Shown: positions 32,409-45,825 of the stretch, in pieces
Numbering within the stretch: the stretch's first letter is position 1
How the letters are laid out: each line of letters starts with the position of its first letter
NCBI GenBank assembly: GCA_022316685.1
Contig: JAKJHU010001062.1
Coordinates: 1-64,000 of the forward strand
Direction of reading: 5' to 3'
Length of the DNA stretch: 64,000 nucleotides
Origin: Progne subis subis
Taxonomy: Eukaryota; Chordata; Aves; Passeriformes; Hirundinidae
Notes under the pieces: generated by a model
What the model saw: only the letters and a program-made list of their open reading frames with translations
Told to the model about the DNA's origin: nothing
Databases searched by the model: none
Translations under genes and position numbers: made by a program

Positions 32409-32965
32409 CATAAGAAATGTTATCTTCTAATGTTTGTCCCTGCCCCTCTTCCCTGTCAATCCTCCCATATTCCTCCCAGTCCCCTCCTACAGGCCCTGCC
32501 TGTCATTTGATTATTCCTCCCGGCTTCTAATGAGTTCAGGTAAGAATATCGAGTGATAGGGCAGGAGCTGAGGAGGTTTCTCCCTTTTTGTTCTCATTGA
32601 TTTTTTTAAATGTCCCTCCAACCCTGTTCCACTCCCACTTGTCCCTTATTGGATGTTGGTTTGTCTCCTCCCTTAGTCCCTCCCCTGCATTTAATCCTGG
32701 AGCTCATCACCCTGGGAGCTCAGCTGGAGAGGTTCCCTAAGGTTCAGGTGTCCCCGGGTGGGACTGAATAAGTACCTTGGACTTTGCCCTGCAACTGAGT
32801 CTGACTCCTCCGTCCATCTTCAGCGAGGTCTCTCCTGTGATAAGGGGAAAACCTCCTTGGCTGCTCCTCTAGTTCCCAAAATCCAGAGGAGTGTTCCCCA
32901 TCTGATCGCAGTGTCAGAGCTAACTTGGGTGGATTGAGCCACTGCTCCGAGAAGGACACTCTGAA
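32409..32965 (+). mobile_element. Family-X LTR, right part
   Basis: Continuation of the LTR begun at 25778. It matches 33931-34480 in long blocks: CCCTTAGTCCCTCCCCTG, AGTCTGACTCCT and GTGATAAGGGGAAAA. Sense appears to be +, with GACTGAATAAGTACC corresponding to an AATAAA in the second copy. The 3' border is near 32958-32965. Confidence 0.75.
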
Positions 32966-33828
32966 AGTTTATGTGTGTTTTGCTTAGTATTCACTTTATT
33001 TTTCTTTAAATGTATTTAGCCCTGAAAGGGTAAAAAGCAAAACAAAAAAAAGCCCCCCAAACCATAAAAACCAACCAACCACCAACAACAAAATAACCCC
33101 AAACCCCCAAAAACTAAACAAACCAAAATCAGCCAACCAACCAAACAAAAAAACCAAAATGAAAAAGCAAACAAAAAGCCCCTAAAAACCAAGCTACAAA
33201 AGAAACAACAAATTAATTGAAAATATATATTTAGAAAAAAAAGCACATTTTTAGAAAATAAGTGTTAATACATCAAATATTTCCCAAACACCAAATCATT
33301 TCTCTAAAAGGTAGCATGCTTCTAACCGGACCACAGGACACACATTTCACAAGTTACCTGACATCTGGTCTGTTGCCATGAATAAAAAATACAAAGGTAT
33401 TGATAGAAAATACCTTTTTTATGAAAAAGAAGGAAGGAAGATTTGTTTGAAACCGTAAACTTGTTTGTACACTAAATACTTCTGTCAAGGATCAGCTGAA
33501 GAAATAGACTTGGAGACTTCTGCAGTTTAGGAATATAGTGGTTTCCACTGCAAATGGAAAGAGTATTTCCTTCCAGAGAGAATTCCTTGACTAATTCAAG
33601 TACAAAGAAGTCTTAGCATTTATCTCAGTGGATCTTCAGGAAGAGCTTTTTATGAGGAAGATGTGTAATATACAATATAGAAGCCCAAGCCAGATAACCA
33701 CAAGATATATATCTGTGTGATTGTACTTAGAAAAGAAAGAACAGAGCACTCTGCAGAAAGCCCTGAAGAGGCAGAGACAAAACTGATGATTTCCTAAATC
33801 TCGCTCCTGATGGATGAGGCTTTGCTCC
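32966..33828. other. Interval between two family-X LTRs
   Basis: About 860 bases. A CCAA/AAAC-rich simple repeat fills 33035-33215; the rest is AT-rich unique sequence. There is no primer site after the first LTR and no polypurine tract before the second, so it is not a proviral interior as far as I can see. Confidence 0.55.
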
Positions 33829-33835
33829 CAAGACA

Positions 33836-34475
33836 TTCTGCTGTGTGTTATTTGTTTTCATATTGTATTTTATGTTACTTATTTTTATACTGGGTTTTGT
33901 GTTATAATGGTTTGTTCTGTACGCCCCTGTTCTCCTAGGAAGTGTTTTATTCCAAGGTTTGTCCCTACCCCGCTTCCCTGTCACTCCTCCCAGTCCCCTC
34001 CTACGGGCTCTGTATGTCATTCAATCGTTCCTCCCAGCTTCTGGAGTTCTGGTAAGGACATTGAATGATAGGGCAAGAGCCAAGGAGGTTCCTCCCTTTA
34101 TGTTCCCATTGGTTTCCTTGAATGTCCCTCCAACCCTGTTCCATTCCCTTATTCCTCACTGGGTGTTGGTTTGTCCCCTCCCTTAGTCCCTCCCCTGTAT
34201 GTAAGCTCAGAACTTGACGCCCAGGCAGGACTTGGCCTGAGCTGCTGAACTGAGGCAAATGTCTGACCAGGATAGAATAAAAGCCTTGGACTCGCCCTCT
34301 CACCAAGTCTGACTCCTTTCCTTGATCTTAGACATGGTCTCTCTCTCGTGATAAGGGGAAAAAAGCCCCTCCGCTGCTCCCCTGGTTTCTAGGACCCAGG
34401 GGAATTTTCCTGTCTGGTCGCAGTCTCGAGCTAGCCTGGGCAAAACTGAGCCAGTGGCTCCAATAGAGACAAGCG
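33836..34475 (+). mobile_element. Family-X LTR, second copy
   Basis: Unbroken homologue of the split LTR, roughly 75-80% alike by eye. It has a + strand AATAAA (GATAGAATAAAAGCC near 34275) followed by GTCTGACTCC and CGTGATAAGGGG. Borders are uncertain. An 8-bp direct repeat TTTGCTCC at 33821-33828 and 34494-34501 may be a target duplication or chance. I do not recognise the family. Confidence 0.65.
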
Positions 34476-34551
34476 AAAACTGCTGATACTTATTTTGCTC
34501 CTATGTTCACACAGCACCCTTGAGCACCTAAAACAAATGATGAGCTTTAAA

Positions 34552-35280
34552 TTAGATGTCTTGGATTATGTAACCTAAAAATATGTATTCTATTTCATCT
34601 GTTGAAAACTGCTTTTTGGGAGATATTTTATCCTTCTTACTCCAGGGGGGAAGGGGGAGGATGCCTTCTGATAATGGCCCAGCCATTAAAACCAGGTGGG
34701 GCAGTGTTTCTTATCTCATTCACCACCCCTCCATCCTCCAGGAGGACATCTTCTGATAATGGGCCATTGGGGCCCACCAATGACATGACACATTCCATCA
34801 CCCCATTGTGAGATGCTCCACACAGTGGGGGAGGAGCCAACTGTTCCCAGCTAGATAAAAACTGGGCCTAAAGACCACAAGGTATCCAGTTTTTCCACTG
34901 GATTCCTGGAGGAAGACCTACAGGACCATCTCTACTCCACAGAACCACATCTGTTACTCCAGGAGGATTTATTTGGACTGCTTCCAACACCCTGAGCAAC
35001 AGGGTGCCAGGTCATATCCCTGACTCTGTCAGGGTTTTCCAGGATCTTTGTTTGCTTGGTTTTTGGTGGTTTTTTTTTTTTGGTTTTGGTTGGTTTTTTG
35101 GTTTTTTTTTGGTTTTTTTTTTTACTATTCCTAGTAAAGAACTGTTATTCCTATTCCCATATCTTTTCCTGAAAGACCCTAATTGCAAAATTACAATAAT
35201 TTGGCGTTTACATTCTCCATTCCAAGGGAGGCTCTAGCTTTCGCTGGCAGACAACTGTCTTTCAGAACCAAGACATTAGA
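34552..35280 (+). mobile_element. Solo ERVL-type LTR, + strand
   Basis: LTR 34557-35275 (719 bp) between perfect 5-bp duplications TTAGA (34552-34556 and 35276-35280). Its 3' end (GGCAGACAACTGTCTTTCAG, then AACCAAGACA) and the block GTAAAGAACTGTTATTCC match the sense 3' part of the ERVL provirus LTR. A GGTTT-rich insert lies at 35058-35122. The ends TGTCTTGG and CCAAGACA form an 8-bp perfect inverted repeat. Confidence 0.88.
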
Positions 35281-38200
35281 TATTAATTTCTGAACCTGTG
35301 AATTGGAGAACTGCAAAAGTTACCCCAAACAGGAGTAACATTTAAGGGAGATGTTGCAGAGGAAGGCCACAAATGTCTGAAGCCTTTCTTTCCTTCTCCT
35401 GCAATAACTTAATCTTTTAATCTGGTTGCTAACTCTGGTAGCCTGAATATATCTGCATGAAATTTGTGAGATGAACCAATGAACCATCACAATCATGTGT
35501 GAAAGGCAGCCCTGTCTTTATACATCCTCCATCTGCAAATTACAAGAAGAGTGGTTATACCTTTAAGAGAAAATAACTATTCTGTTTCTAACAGGGCACT
35601 CTCAGGTGCAAGTCTCTTGTCCACAACTTGTTTTTCAAGGTGATTTAAATCCCTGCAGAGCTCACCAAGGAGATACAACCCTGATACTTCCCAAGGGCAT
35701 TTTCCCAAATCAGCCAATGAATGTGCTCGTGCTATACATCACTTTGGCACTACTAAAGAATTATGGGACATCACATGGTCTTGCAGAAATTAATCACTGC
35801 TTAACAGTCTGTGCTCATGTGTTTATGAAGTAATTTGAAATACCTGCATGTAGCCATTAGTACTCTGAGGAGAGTGTCTATGCAGTTAATGAACCCCAGC
35901 ACTATGTTACAGCTGAGATAGATTGTTTTCAAATTGATAATTAATATTTTGCATGACTGCTTTATGCTATCTGTGACGCATTGCAATGGTATTTTCAATT
36001 GTGCCTAAATACTGAGTGACAGTTATAGTCTCACACAAATACACAAGCACTTACTATACCAAAACTATTAAAGCAGATATTTATATCTAACTATAAAAAA
36101 ATGGGACAAGTTCTCTTCAGCTGCACCAAAAATATGTATTTAGACAATAATGCCCCAGAAATCAGAGTGTAACTGCAGTATTTTATTAATCAGGCTATAT
36201 TAAGTTTTACATCTTTCTAGTCTATATTTATTTTGAAATAAACATTTTGAACACACCCCTCTAGAATGCCATGATGTGTGCAGAAAATGTTCTGTTTCAG
36301 ACACATTGAACTACAGCTCCTTTAATGTTAATGGTAAATGTATGTGTACAGTGAGGCCCATTTGTGTGTAATTCAGACCACATTTAGTGGGGCTGGATTG
36401 GGGGGAGGAAAGAAAGTTGTTTGTTTTGAAGAAAAAAGCCAGAAGATTCTTTATTAGACTTCTCAAAATATTGTCCACCACAAAGTGTTCACTTTTTTAT
36501 ATAATTCAGCTTTTATAGTTGAACATCAATGAGTCTTTTCAGTAAAATAGAAGACATGGGAAAGTGGAGATTCTATATTCCTGAGAAACTGGTTGCACTA
36601 ATCTATTCTTCTGTCAAGATTTCTATCAATATTTTACTTTATTTTTGAAGTGCAAAAGAGAGCTTGGTGAGTTTTTTAATTGAATCAATTAAATTTTGAT
36701 ATAAGAAGTGCCCTAGAATGAGTGTTTGCAAGCTTCTCTAAATTTCAGGGACAGACATAAGATATTTAGTATACTAAAATATGAGATTATTAGAGACACC
36801 TAATGTAACTCATTTAAATAAATTGTACCAGCTCAAGAGTATAATAGATATTGAACACGTATTCCAGAACTTAATCAGAAAGGACAAGTAAGTGTTTCTG
36901 CAAATATCACTGATCTCACTGACCTGTTGCATGTATGTTTGTTGGAAATCCATTGAATATATAAACCTATTTCTATGAAGAAAATTTGCTACTGTTTGCT
37001 TACTGCCGAACATGTTTTAAAATGTTCTAAAAGCTAGTGAGGAAATTTGCTTTTAACCTGAGCTAGATTTTTTTGGCTAATGGTATCCATTAGAAAATAA
37101 GATTGACAGTAATAATGTAAATAACTACACAATTCTAAAACCAGAGATATAAGAGAAATATCTGATTATATCTTCTACAATATTTCCCATAACCCCCAGT
37201 TTTCCACAGGTTTATATGGCTGCCCATGGCTCTTTATTTCTGTTTTTGCTTCCAAAGTCCATAGGTAACCCTAACTTTGCTCTTGCATTTGTTCCTACAT
37301 TTGTTAATGAAACCATCTAACATCCACAAATTAGATCTAAGGCTTTGCAGGGTGTTTTTTTTTTTGTTTTGGTTGTTAATAGCCTATGAAGTGCCATAAT
37401 ACAGTTATATACACACATCTATATAACTTTTTTTTTTTTTTAATCAATTCTTGAATTAGTGAAAAGCAAATTTTCTGTTTTATTTTCCTCATGAAGGAAT
37501 TTAGTACTTTTAAATTGTTTTAAATGTGATTTTCACTGAAGTAGAATTGTATTCTATGCAAGAAGAAATACTGTGTTATTTTATCTAACACTTTCTTTTT
37601 GAAATATATAGAATGACAAAATTCCTCTAAGGAGTACTGAAGGTTTTCATGTGATCTCCACATGAAATTAATAGGTCTGCTCATATGGCGTGGACATCCA
37701 ACATCCTTCTCTCTGGCAGGATCTGTATGGACAGATTTGGGGGCATGTTTAGTGGGAAGCAGCTGGAGGTGCCCATGCTGCACATCTAACCAGCAGCTCA
37801 CTCAGGAGTGCTATTGTCCTGGTTCACCAGGTCTGCTCTTGTCTCTTGTTCCCAGAGGAGTAAGTCCTGCTCAAAAGACAGAGGATTTGTTTCATGACCT
37901 CAGTCTTTCACTATGATGGAATCCCAGGCAGTTCTTGAGTACTTGAGCAACTTGACAAACACACACTTTCAGCAAGCCATGCCAGGCTCAATGAATAATT
38001 TTATTTTATTTTATTTTTTTTTTTTTTTTTCCCTGATGAAACTTTTTTGCTTTAAACTGTGTAGTGAACAGAGTATAAAACAGTTTCACACCCAGCAATT
38101 TCAGGTTTTATAAAAACATAACATACAATATGCTGTCAACTCTGACATATTATTATCATGTTACCTAATCCTAGACAGGTATCTAGACTAGTATTCATAC

Positions 38201-39707
38201 TTAACTCCATTGCAAGACTTTTATTATATATAAAAGAAAACCTTCCTAGCTTTCTTCAAAGCCCAGTGAAATTTAATTGCAATTGTCTTAAACAATATGT
38301 AAAGCAGTATTGAAAACAGGCTTTTTTTTGTAGGAATGACATCAAAACTGAATTGTAAAAGTTCTTAGAGCAAATATTTAATTGCAGCTATTTACAGACC
38401 TGTATTGGACATCCAGAGATGGAAATGGACATCAAGGCTACCTCTGTCTTTTAACTATTGATTAGAGTTTTTTTAGCATTTTAATAGAGTACACAAAATG
38501 TATCTGTTACTCTAATCAGCTACATAAAATTTATTAAGAAATTTGGATGACTAGGAGCAATTGTAATATTAAAGCTGTTGATAATGGGGGCACTGTGTCT
38601 GTTGCAAGTCATTCAGGGATTTATTCTGGGAAAAACTTAGTTTGTTACTCCATACTGAATGTCCTCACAAAACACGCAGCTGGAGGCTGTCTCAGGAAGA
38701 AGTGAGAGCTTGGACTTTTCATCCACATTAGGTGAGCACATGGAGCTAAGCTATCTGTGTAGCTTTCCCCCTGAAAGACATCTAGATTGTGCGGTAGCAA
38801 CTGAGTCAACAGCTTCAATTTTTTTTTTTTTTTTTTTCCTCCCCAAAATAAAATGCTAAAATTAATTTTGAATTAATTTTGAAATTCATTGGGTTCTGGG
38901 TTTAGCTGAATGTTAATTACAAGGAAAAAAACCCAACTTCTTGTATGGACTTTATTATTTCAGCTTTGAGCCCTGGCATCAATCAGAAACCACAAAATTC
39001 TATAAGGATTTCACAAGTTTTTTGTGATTTTAAAAGCTCAAAAAGCTTTACCTTCCTGTAAAAGAAGGAAAAAACCCAAATCTATAAAAATCTACAAAAC
39101 TGGTTCCTGGGTAAAGATTAGAGCCACATAAATGCTAACTTGATTTTGATATAAAAGGCTAACAATTTCTAATAAACTGTATTTCTTCAGAAGTCTTCAG
39201 AAGAACCAAATCTTATTTCCAGGACCAATTATGCCTAACTGCTAGAAGGGAGTTTATTGTTAAAACTGTATATTTTCCAATTAAAAGCTTTTTTTTAAAA
39301 AAAACAGCCAAAAAATGCAGTGTATTAGCCACTCTTTTACTGTAATATCTTTTTAGAAATCTCAGTTTCTAAAGATATTATGAATAAGAGTAGTTTCAAC
39401 AAAAAAGCAACATTTTTTCAAACAGATCCCCAACTCAGGAAATTCTCAACTACCATTCACACTCACGTACATGCACTCTTCTGAAACAAAACTTATAGTC
39501 TCACTGCTTCACTGTGAAGATATACGTCATAAAGATATGCTTTCCTAAAGCTTTCTCTTTCCTATTACCTGTCAAACCACATGCAGTGCAAATTGAAACA
39601 CTCCACACAAGCAAAAAACACCTAAGCAAGTATTTTTTGATGACATAACAATTTTTCCCAGTTTTTCTTTGTATCTTGTCCATTCTGTTTTATAAATGCT
39701 AAACATT
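35281..39707. other. Unique non-coding DNA
   Basis: About 4.4 kb with no recognised gene or repeat family. Poly-T patches stand near 37352, 37430, 38001-38030 (TTTTA units) and 38820. Confidence 0.5.
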
Positions 39708-39790
39708 AAAAAAACCAACCAAACAAACAAACAAAAACCTCACACACAACCCACAAAACCAAACACAAACAAACAAACAAACAAACAAAA
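39708..39790. repeat. AAAC-rich microsatellite
   Basis: AAAC and CACA units, with the purest run (ACAA repeats) at 39767-39788. Confidence 0.9.
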
Positions 39791-40003
39791 CACCTTGGGA
39801 AAGTTTAAAACAAACCCTGCAAGGAGTCAGCCAAAATATGCATAGCTTGCTTTGCTAACACAAACACTAGGGTGTCCCACAGTGAAGAGCTGTGAAAAAC
39901 TGCTAATATCAGACATACAGGATGCACACAGTCCCGTAGTAGATGTGAAAAAGAAGCCACCCTTAGTTTTTATTTTGTTGGACCTTCAAGGGGGCTTTAC
40001 AGA

Positions 40004-40345
40004 ATCAAGGAATTGTAGAATGTTAAGGGGCTGGAATACACCTTAAAAGATCATCTAGGCCCAGCTTCCCCTACCATGGGCTGGGACACTTTCCACTCGA
40101 CCAGGTATCTGAAGGGTTTATCCAACCTGCTCTTAGACACGGCCAGGACTGGGACATCTACAATATCCCTGGACACTCTGTGTCTCATCTCCCTCACAGT
40201 AAAGATTTTTTTCCTAATATCTAACTTAAATTTCCCCTTTCAATTTGTACTTATTACTCCTTGTCCTGTCACTACAGCTCCTGATAAGAAGTCACTCTCT
40301 GGCTTCCCTGTAGCCCCCCTGCAGATAGCTGTACAAAATATTATA
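40004..40345 (-). mobile_element. CR1 LINE 3' fragment, minus strand
   Basis: The + strand starts AGAATCAAGGAATTGTAGAA, a decayed reverse complement of the CR1 tail, then GGCTGGAATACACCTTAAAAG and the typical 3' untranslated text to TGTCCTGTCACTACAGCTCC. It is 5' truncated. An open frame of 148 codons that overlaps it (40076-40522) is incidental. Confidence 0.8.
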
Positions 40346-43300
40346 GTGCAGTTAAATAAACAGGGGGTTTTCTTCAGTCTTATACTTTCAAAATTGAATT
40401 CCCCTTTCAAGATATTTTTAAGGCAAATCCTTACAGAAAAACAAAACCCAACATACCATCCAGGGATGTTCATCCTGGAGAGTTCCCTTCCAGGCATCAA
40501 TTATGGAGGACATGACAGATAACTGCCAGTTTAAGAACCATCATGAAGCCTCCTATTAAAGAGTTTGTATTTGAGAGTGAGGATGAAAGCAGTAGGAGAT
40601 GGTTCAGATGAGAGAACTCATACATGTCTCCTTTGATCTACAAACAAATGAACTATGAAAGAATCACACAGCACAAGGCCACAAGTATTTGAGCAACTGT
40701 GTATAACAAGCTAAAACTAACTACATACAAAAACTGGCAGTTTGAGACTGGCTTCTGAAAAAGAGAACAATGGGGACCAAAGCAAATCTCCAAGACTACT
40801 TAAGACTGATAATATCTGATCCCCCATTAATGGTAGATAAAGATGCTTTGTTCCTGCCCTCAAAATTTTAAAAGAGCTAGAAACGAGGTAAATATTGAAA
40901 TAAAAGAAATATTTTCTTCTTTTAACACATGGTGAACTGCAGCAAGAATACATACTTTTTCATCACAGCATATTACAATATAAGGCAACTTACTGCAGGA
41001 TCTGAGAAGTGTGTGCCATAATGTTTCTTTTTCTCAATTTTTCTGTTTGTTTGATGACTTCCTTGCAGCTGCCAGACAACAATGCATTTCCATCTAAAGT
41101 AGCAAAATAAGGTGGGAAATAATTTCCTCATGCTATTTCTGTGTTGCTTGTAAATCTAAGCCTTCCTGGATACAAACTTCACTGCGCAGGCTGGGACGTG
41201 AATACAACCTCAAATACAATCATTTCATGCTTCTGTTATGCTTGATTTTTCATGCTCTTTCAACCTTAATTTAACTGTGAAGTTCACTTAATTAGAATTT
41301 GGGTTTTGGGAGTGCTTCTAAAGAATGTGTTTGTGTTTTGATTTGATATTTAATCTTGTTTTCCAAGGGTAATGAAGAAAATCAGGATTGAACTGAGTGG
41401 CCAAGTATAGCAAAAGGAAATTTTTTCACATTTCCTTCATCCTTACTTCATTAAACTGTAATATTTCCTTGTTTGAGGCATTACCACTTTTATTCCATGT
41501 AGAATACTTGTGGCTGATAAGCCTCATCCCAAGAAATTATTTCAATAAAATGCAGACTTCAAGTTACCTCTAAATTTAACTACAGTACTGTATCAAAATG
41601 AACTTAATATAGTAATGAATTCCTGAAATCTAAAACTTGTCAATCAAATAATAATAACTTACATCTCTGAGCAAAGATAAATAAAAGTTACATGCCAATC
41701 ACAAAAAAAAAAAAAAAAAAAGAAATCAAGAGTTTTGAAATAAATATAAGTTCTCTCATCATCTCTAATTGTCACTTGCCATAGATGTCAAACTAGTAGA
41801 GTAGCAGAATCTAATTTCTTTGTTTGATTCACCATGAAATTAAACTGAACTGACAATTTTTATTTTCACCTGGCAAATTCTTCCAACACTATTTAAATCT
41901 AGCTAATCAAATACAGTTATCTGCTGCACACACTTGTCTCTCCAACCACACCTCTGATTTGCAGTATCCCATATCCACAGCTTCTTCTGACAGCCTAGCA
42001 CTGGAATACATTTACAGTCTTGCAAGGTGTAAAGGAATGCATGGACATAGTTAGCAAAACTGACAGAGAAGGTATAAAGTCATAGATCTGCTTCTGAGAG
42101 ATGATGAGCAGGAAGAAAAAATAAAAGTTTTAGAAGTGTGGGAAGCAAAACAAGTATGCAGACAAAATCTCTAGTATTAAATGCATTAAAAATATTTCTA
42201 ATGTTTTTTCTTCATAAATAAGTAGTTTATTTTTGTTACTACTTTGCTCATCAAAAATACAGGGAGCAATAATTGATATCTGAACCATCTCATATTACTT
42301 ATGTGTCAAACATAACAGCTGCAGTACATCCATTACACAATTAATTTGGAGTCAGACTATGTAGAAGGATATCTCTTAATTGGGTGAACTGTAAACCCAA
42401 CTCTGATATCTCTGATTGTAAAAACTCAAGTTGCCTGTAAAGAGATGGGTCTGGCTATCCATAAGTTATATTTTCCCTCAATAAATAATTCACAATTTGA
42501 AGTCCAGTGGTCACATTCCCCTCTAAAACAAGGAGGACTATGACTGTGTATAACATAAAAGATATTTGACCTCTTATACTCCCCTGTAGATTAAAGCTTC
42601 TCTCCTTTTCACATTGAGAGCAGAGGCTGTGATGCATGCTGTAAATAGTGAGAAGGAGTCCGTGTGTACTTGTCTGTAAACTCATAAAATGTGATTAGGC
42701 TGGGGAACAACCTGCTGGGGAGCAACCTGAAGACTCTGTTTCCTCCTTCCTAGGACAGAACACACACAGAGCATCAGAGAGCAAAGTATTGCTTCCTTGG
42801 CTCCCCATTACACACCCCTGCTACCAGTGAGAGGAGGGAGAGACAGGTCACTGGGCTGCAATTTTTTATTTTCAGTTCCCCCATAGGCTGCAGTTCCCCT
42901 GTAGTGAGGGAGCACACTGCAGACTCTATTCCTAGGGCAGAACCTAGCTTAGCCACTTGGATTTAGCAACTGCTTTCTTGGCAAATTTTATCCAAGGACA
43001 AACTAACTGTTCTTTTGTGAAAAATATCCACAAAGATGTTAAAGGGAGTGAAAGGCACAAAAGGGATTATTTAACTATCCTCTTCACCATTAAACACAGC
43101 TTTACTTATTTTGGCTAACTTAAATTGCAATTTTGCTTTACACACTTTGTTCCCCCCCAGCAGGTTTCTTCTGTTAGAAACTGCCTGACACCCTCAAGTT
43201 TCCCTTCTAATGAGATACTCTGCTAAATATTAATGAGTAAAGGAGGATATTCAACAGACAATTTACATTAGACTGAGGAGAAAGGTGTCATCTGTCTTTG

Positions 43301-45244
43301 GACAGGATGAAGAATCTATTCCCCTGAATCAGTCAAGAAATTACAAATACAATTTCATAATTACTCTGTGTGTAATCACAGTACCACTCCAGATAGAGAA
43401 CTGGATCCAAAATATATTGTGGAGATACACTCATCTGTTTTGAAGAGAATTTTTCAGGTTTTTAAGATGTGCTTATTCTGCCTCCCAACCCACATGCTAA
43501 CTCTTAATAGCATCACACACTTTCCATTCATTCTTACCTGTCTGCTTTACAACTTCCTTTTCCTCTAACAAAGAAAACAGTTCACCTCAGCTCAATAAGC
43601 TGTGAACAATTTTTCCTCCAAGGCTGCCAAGTTGTTTCAGCTAAGACCACAAGAGACTGTTGTTTCCTAACTGCAGTGATTTTCTTTCCAGGAACGTTTC
43701 CATTGCCTTGTGTCTTTCTCCATCAACTTTCTGTGAATTTAATCCCTGCATTTGGGAAACTCAAATCCTTACATGGCAACACAACAGAAGGAGCCCTTAG
43801 CAAATTATTTTATTTTTTACCCTTTAGTGTATTTAAAAAGTCTGATCAGAATTTCAACATTATATTGCAGATATTGAAGGAAATTTAACTGCTGCACATA
43901 CTGAAGTTAGTACACGATGCTGCATAACTTCCATAGTTTTACAATAATGCAGTATTTCAATCATTCTCTTGTCCCCTAAAATAACACAACTTAATTAATT
44001 CTAACTGGATGTTTTGCTGTAGAAACACTATGTAAATGGCAAGTTGATACAGAATGAAAAGTACACTTCTATAGGGTACTTGGAAATCAGTATCTACTCT
44101 TTTGTTCGAAGTGACATAATATGTCCACGTTCCTTTATGAATGCTTTTCCTGTTGAGTAAATTAATTCAGTGCCTTGGAAAGAGAAGAAATGTGTCAGAT
44201 TCATGCCTGATTCCTGCCACTCCTTCATTCCTTTGAAGTTTATGAAGTAAAAGCATAAATTATTTTGCCCCCCCAAAACACAAATGCATCAGATTGCCAA
44301 GGAGTTAGACCAACACTATTTCATGGCGAAAGTCAAGGGCAAGTAATGTGAAAAGAACAGTGGCTTATTTTGGAAAAAAAAAAAAAAGTCTAATGTTTGT
44401 AGTCTCCTGAGAGTTAACAACATTATTTGTGTTTTAAAAAGATTTGAAAATATTTTGGAAGCTATTAAGAATAGAAAAAAAGTTTTAAAAAATTAAATTC
44501 TGTGTTTGGAAAAAGAAAAAAGGAAAAGCAACCAAATATAACACAGAAAGATTCCCTCTACTACCACAATTAATGTACTACCAGAAGTAGCGAAGCAGTC
44601 TTCTTTTAAAACATGTACATGGCAATAAGACAGGTTAATCTAGTAGTAGCCAATGAAAGGAAGCTGAAAACGTAAAAAGTTGCATGCAGTTACAAAGCAC
44701 ACTATTTCCTGAAACACTAGATGGTCAAGAAGCACAAGAAACACAACACACTAGAAAAGAATAAAAATTCAAATATTGAAAGCCAAAACACACTGTTCTT
44801 GTTTACCCAAATACTTCCAAATAATTCCATATGACAGCTTTTCAAGTGTGGTTGGCAGACTTGGGTATATGCATTTCCTTTTGGAGAATTTGAATGATCA
44901 ACAACACACAAACACACTTTCCAACAATAAAAATAGTTTAGTATTTAATCCTGAGTGGACATCATACTTGAAATTGCATATTTGGATCCTGGAGAAGAAA
45001 GAGATGAGTTTATCTTCATTTATTTTACCCAATTTCATGCAGAATTATTATCTATAGATGTTAACCTTCCACCATTACAGGTAATTTTAATATCGCTGTA
45101 ACTGACTCTCCATACTGCAAAATCACTTAAGCAAAAAGATGATCAGAAGCTCTTAATGGGGATGCCCTAATAAATTCTACTAAAATGTAGAATACCAATT
45201 TTATTTGTATTCTAAATTCATTTGTGGCCATTTTTACTTCTAAA
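40346..45244. other. Unique non-coding DNA
   Basis: About 4.9 kb, AT-rich, with no recognised gene, RNA or repeat family beyond poly-A runs (41701-41720 and 44379-44391). Confidence 0.5.
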
Positions 45245-45825
45245 CTGCAGACATGTGTGTTTAAGAGATTGACTGTTAGATGGATAAAGAACTGTCTGGA
45301 TGGCCATGTCCAAAGAGTTCCTCACAATCAAAAAGGAGTAGTGTTCCTCAAGGATCCAAAAATATTTCAGATCTTCATAAATTACATAGTGGATGGGATT
45401 GACTGTATCCTCAACAGGTTTGCAGAAGACACCAAGCTGAGTGGTGCAGTGGATTCACTTGAGGGAAAGGACACCATCTAGAGGGACCTTGACAGGCATG
45501 AGGAGTGGAATTATGTTCTGTGCAGACCACATTTCATCTTTTCAGTGTATAAAGGAGGCCAACAGGAAAGACAAAGCCAGACTTTTACCAGGACCTGTAG
45601 TGGTCGGCGAAAGGGTTAGACAGGATACCAGGAAGAAGTTAGACTGAGAAAATTTGCTGAGAGTAGTTGTGGAAGTCTTGTCATTCGAAGTGTTCATAGT
45701 CAGGTCGCATAGGGTTTTGAGCACCCTGACCTGGTAAAAGATGTCCCTGGTCACAGCAGTAGGGTTAGACTAAGGCCCCCACTAACCCAAATTATTTTGT
45801 TATTCTATGATTCATGTAATTCTGT
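45245..45825 (+). mobile_element. CR1 LINE fragment with reverse transcriptase remnant, + strand
   Basis: Sense text of CR1 ORF2 with WIKNCLDGHVQRV and a decayed catalytic box (FAEDTKLSGAVD, where CR1 normally has FADDTKL). It then skips to the 3' untranslated region and ends with ATTCTATGATTC near 45815, the intact CR1 tail. Stops interrupt the frame (for example at 45479). Confidence 0.85.

Larger units (their letters stand above)
25867..32413 (-). mobile_element. Endogenous class III (ERVL) provirus without env, minus strand
   Basis: Nearly complete provirus in the minus orientation, flanked by the 5-bp duplication CATAA (25867-25871 and 32409-32413). The LTRs of 675 and 677 bp differ by about 15 substitutions and one or two short indels, near 2%. 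In sense order: 5' LTR, a perfect tRNA-Lys1,2 primer site, a short hydrophobic frame, gag, protease, pol, purine-rich tract, 3' LTR. Pol ends at 26656, about 110 bp before the 3' LTR, so there is neither an env nor the dUTPase found downstream of integrase in some ERVL elements. Gag and pol each contain stops, and there is one frameshift between protease and reverse transcriptase. Confidence 0.95.

Noticed and set aside
25778..34475. The two family-X LTRs as the LTR pair of one short provirus
   Set aside because: No primer site follows the first, no polypurine tract precedes the second, and no matching outer duplication was found.
40076..40522. 148-codon + strand frame
   Set aside because: It starts inside the antisense strand of a CR1 3' untranslated region and shows no protein family signal.
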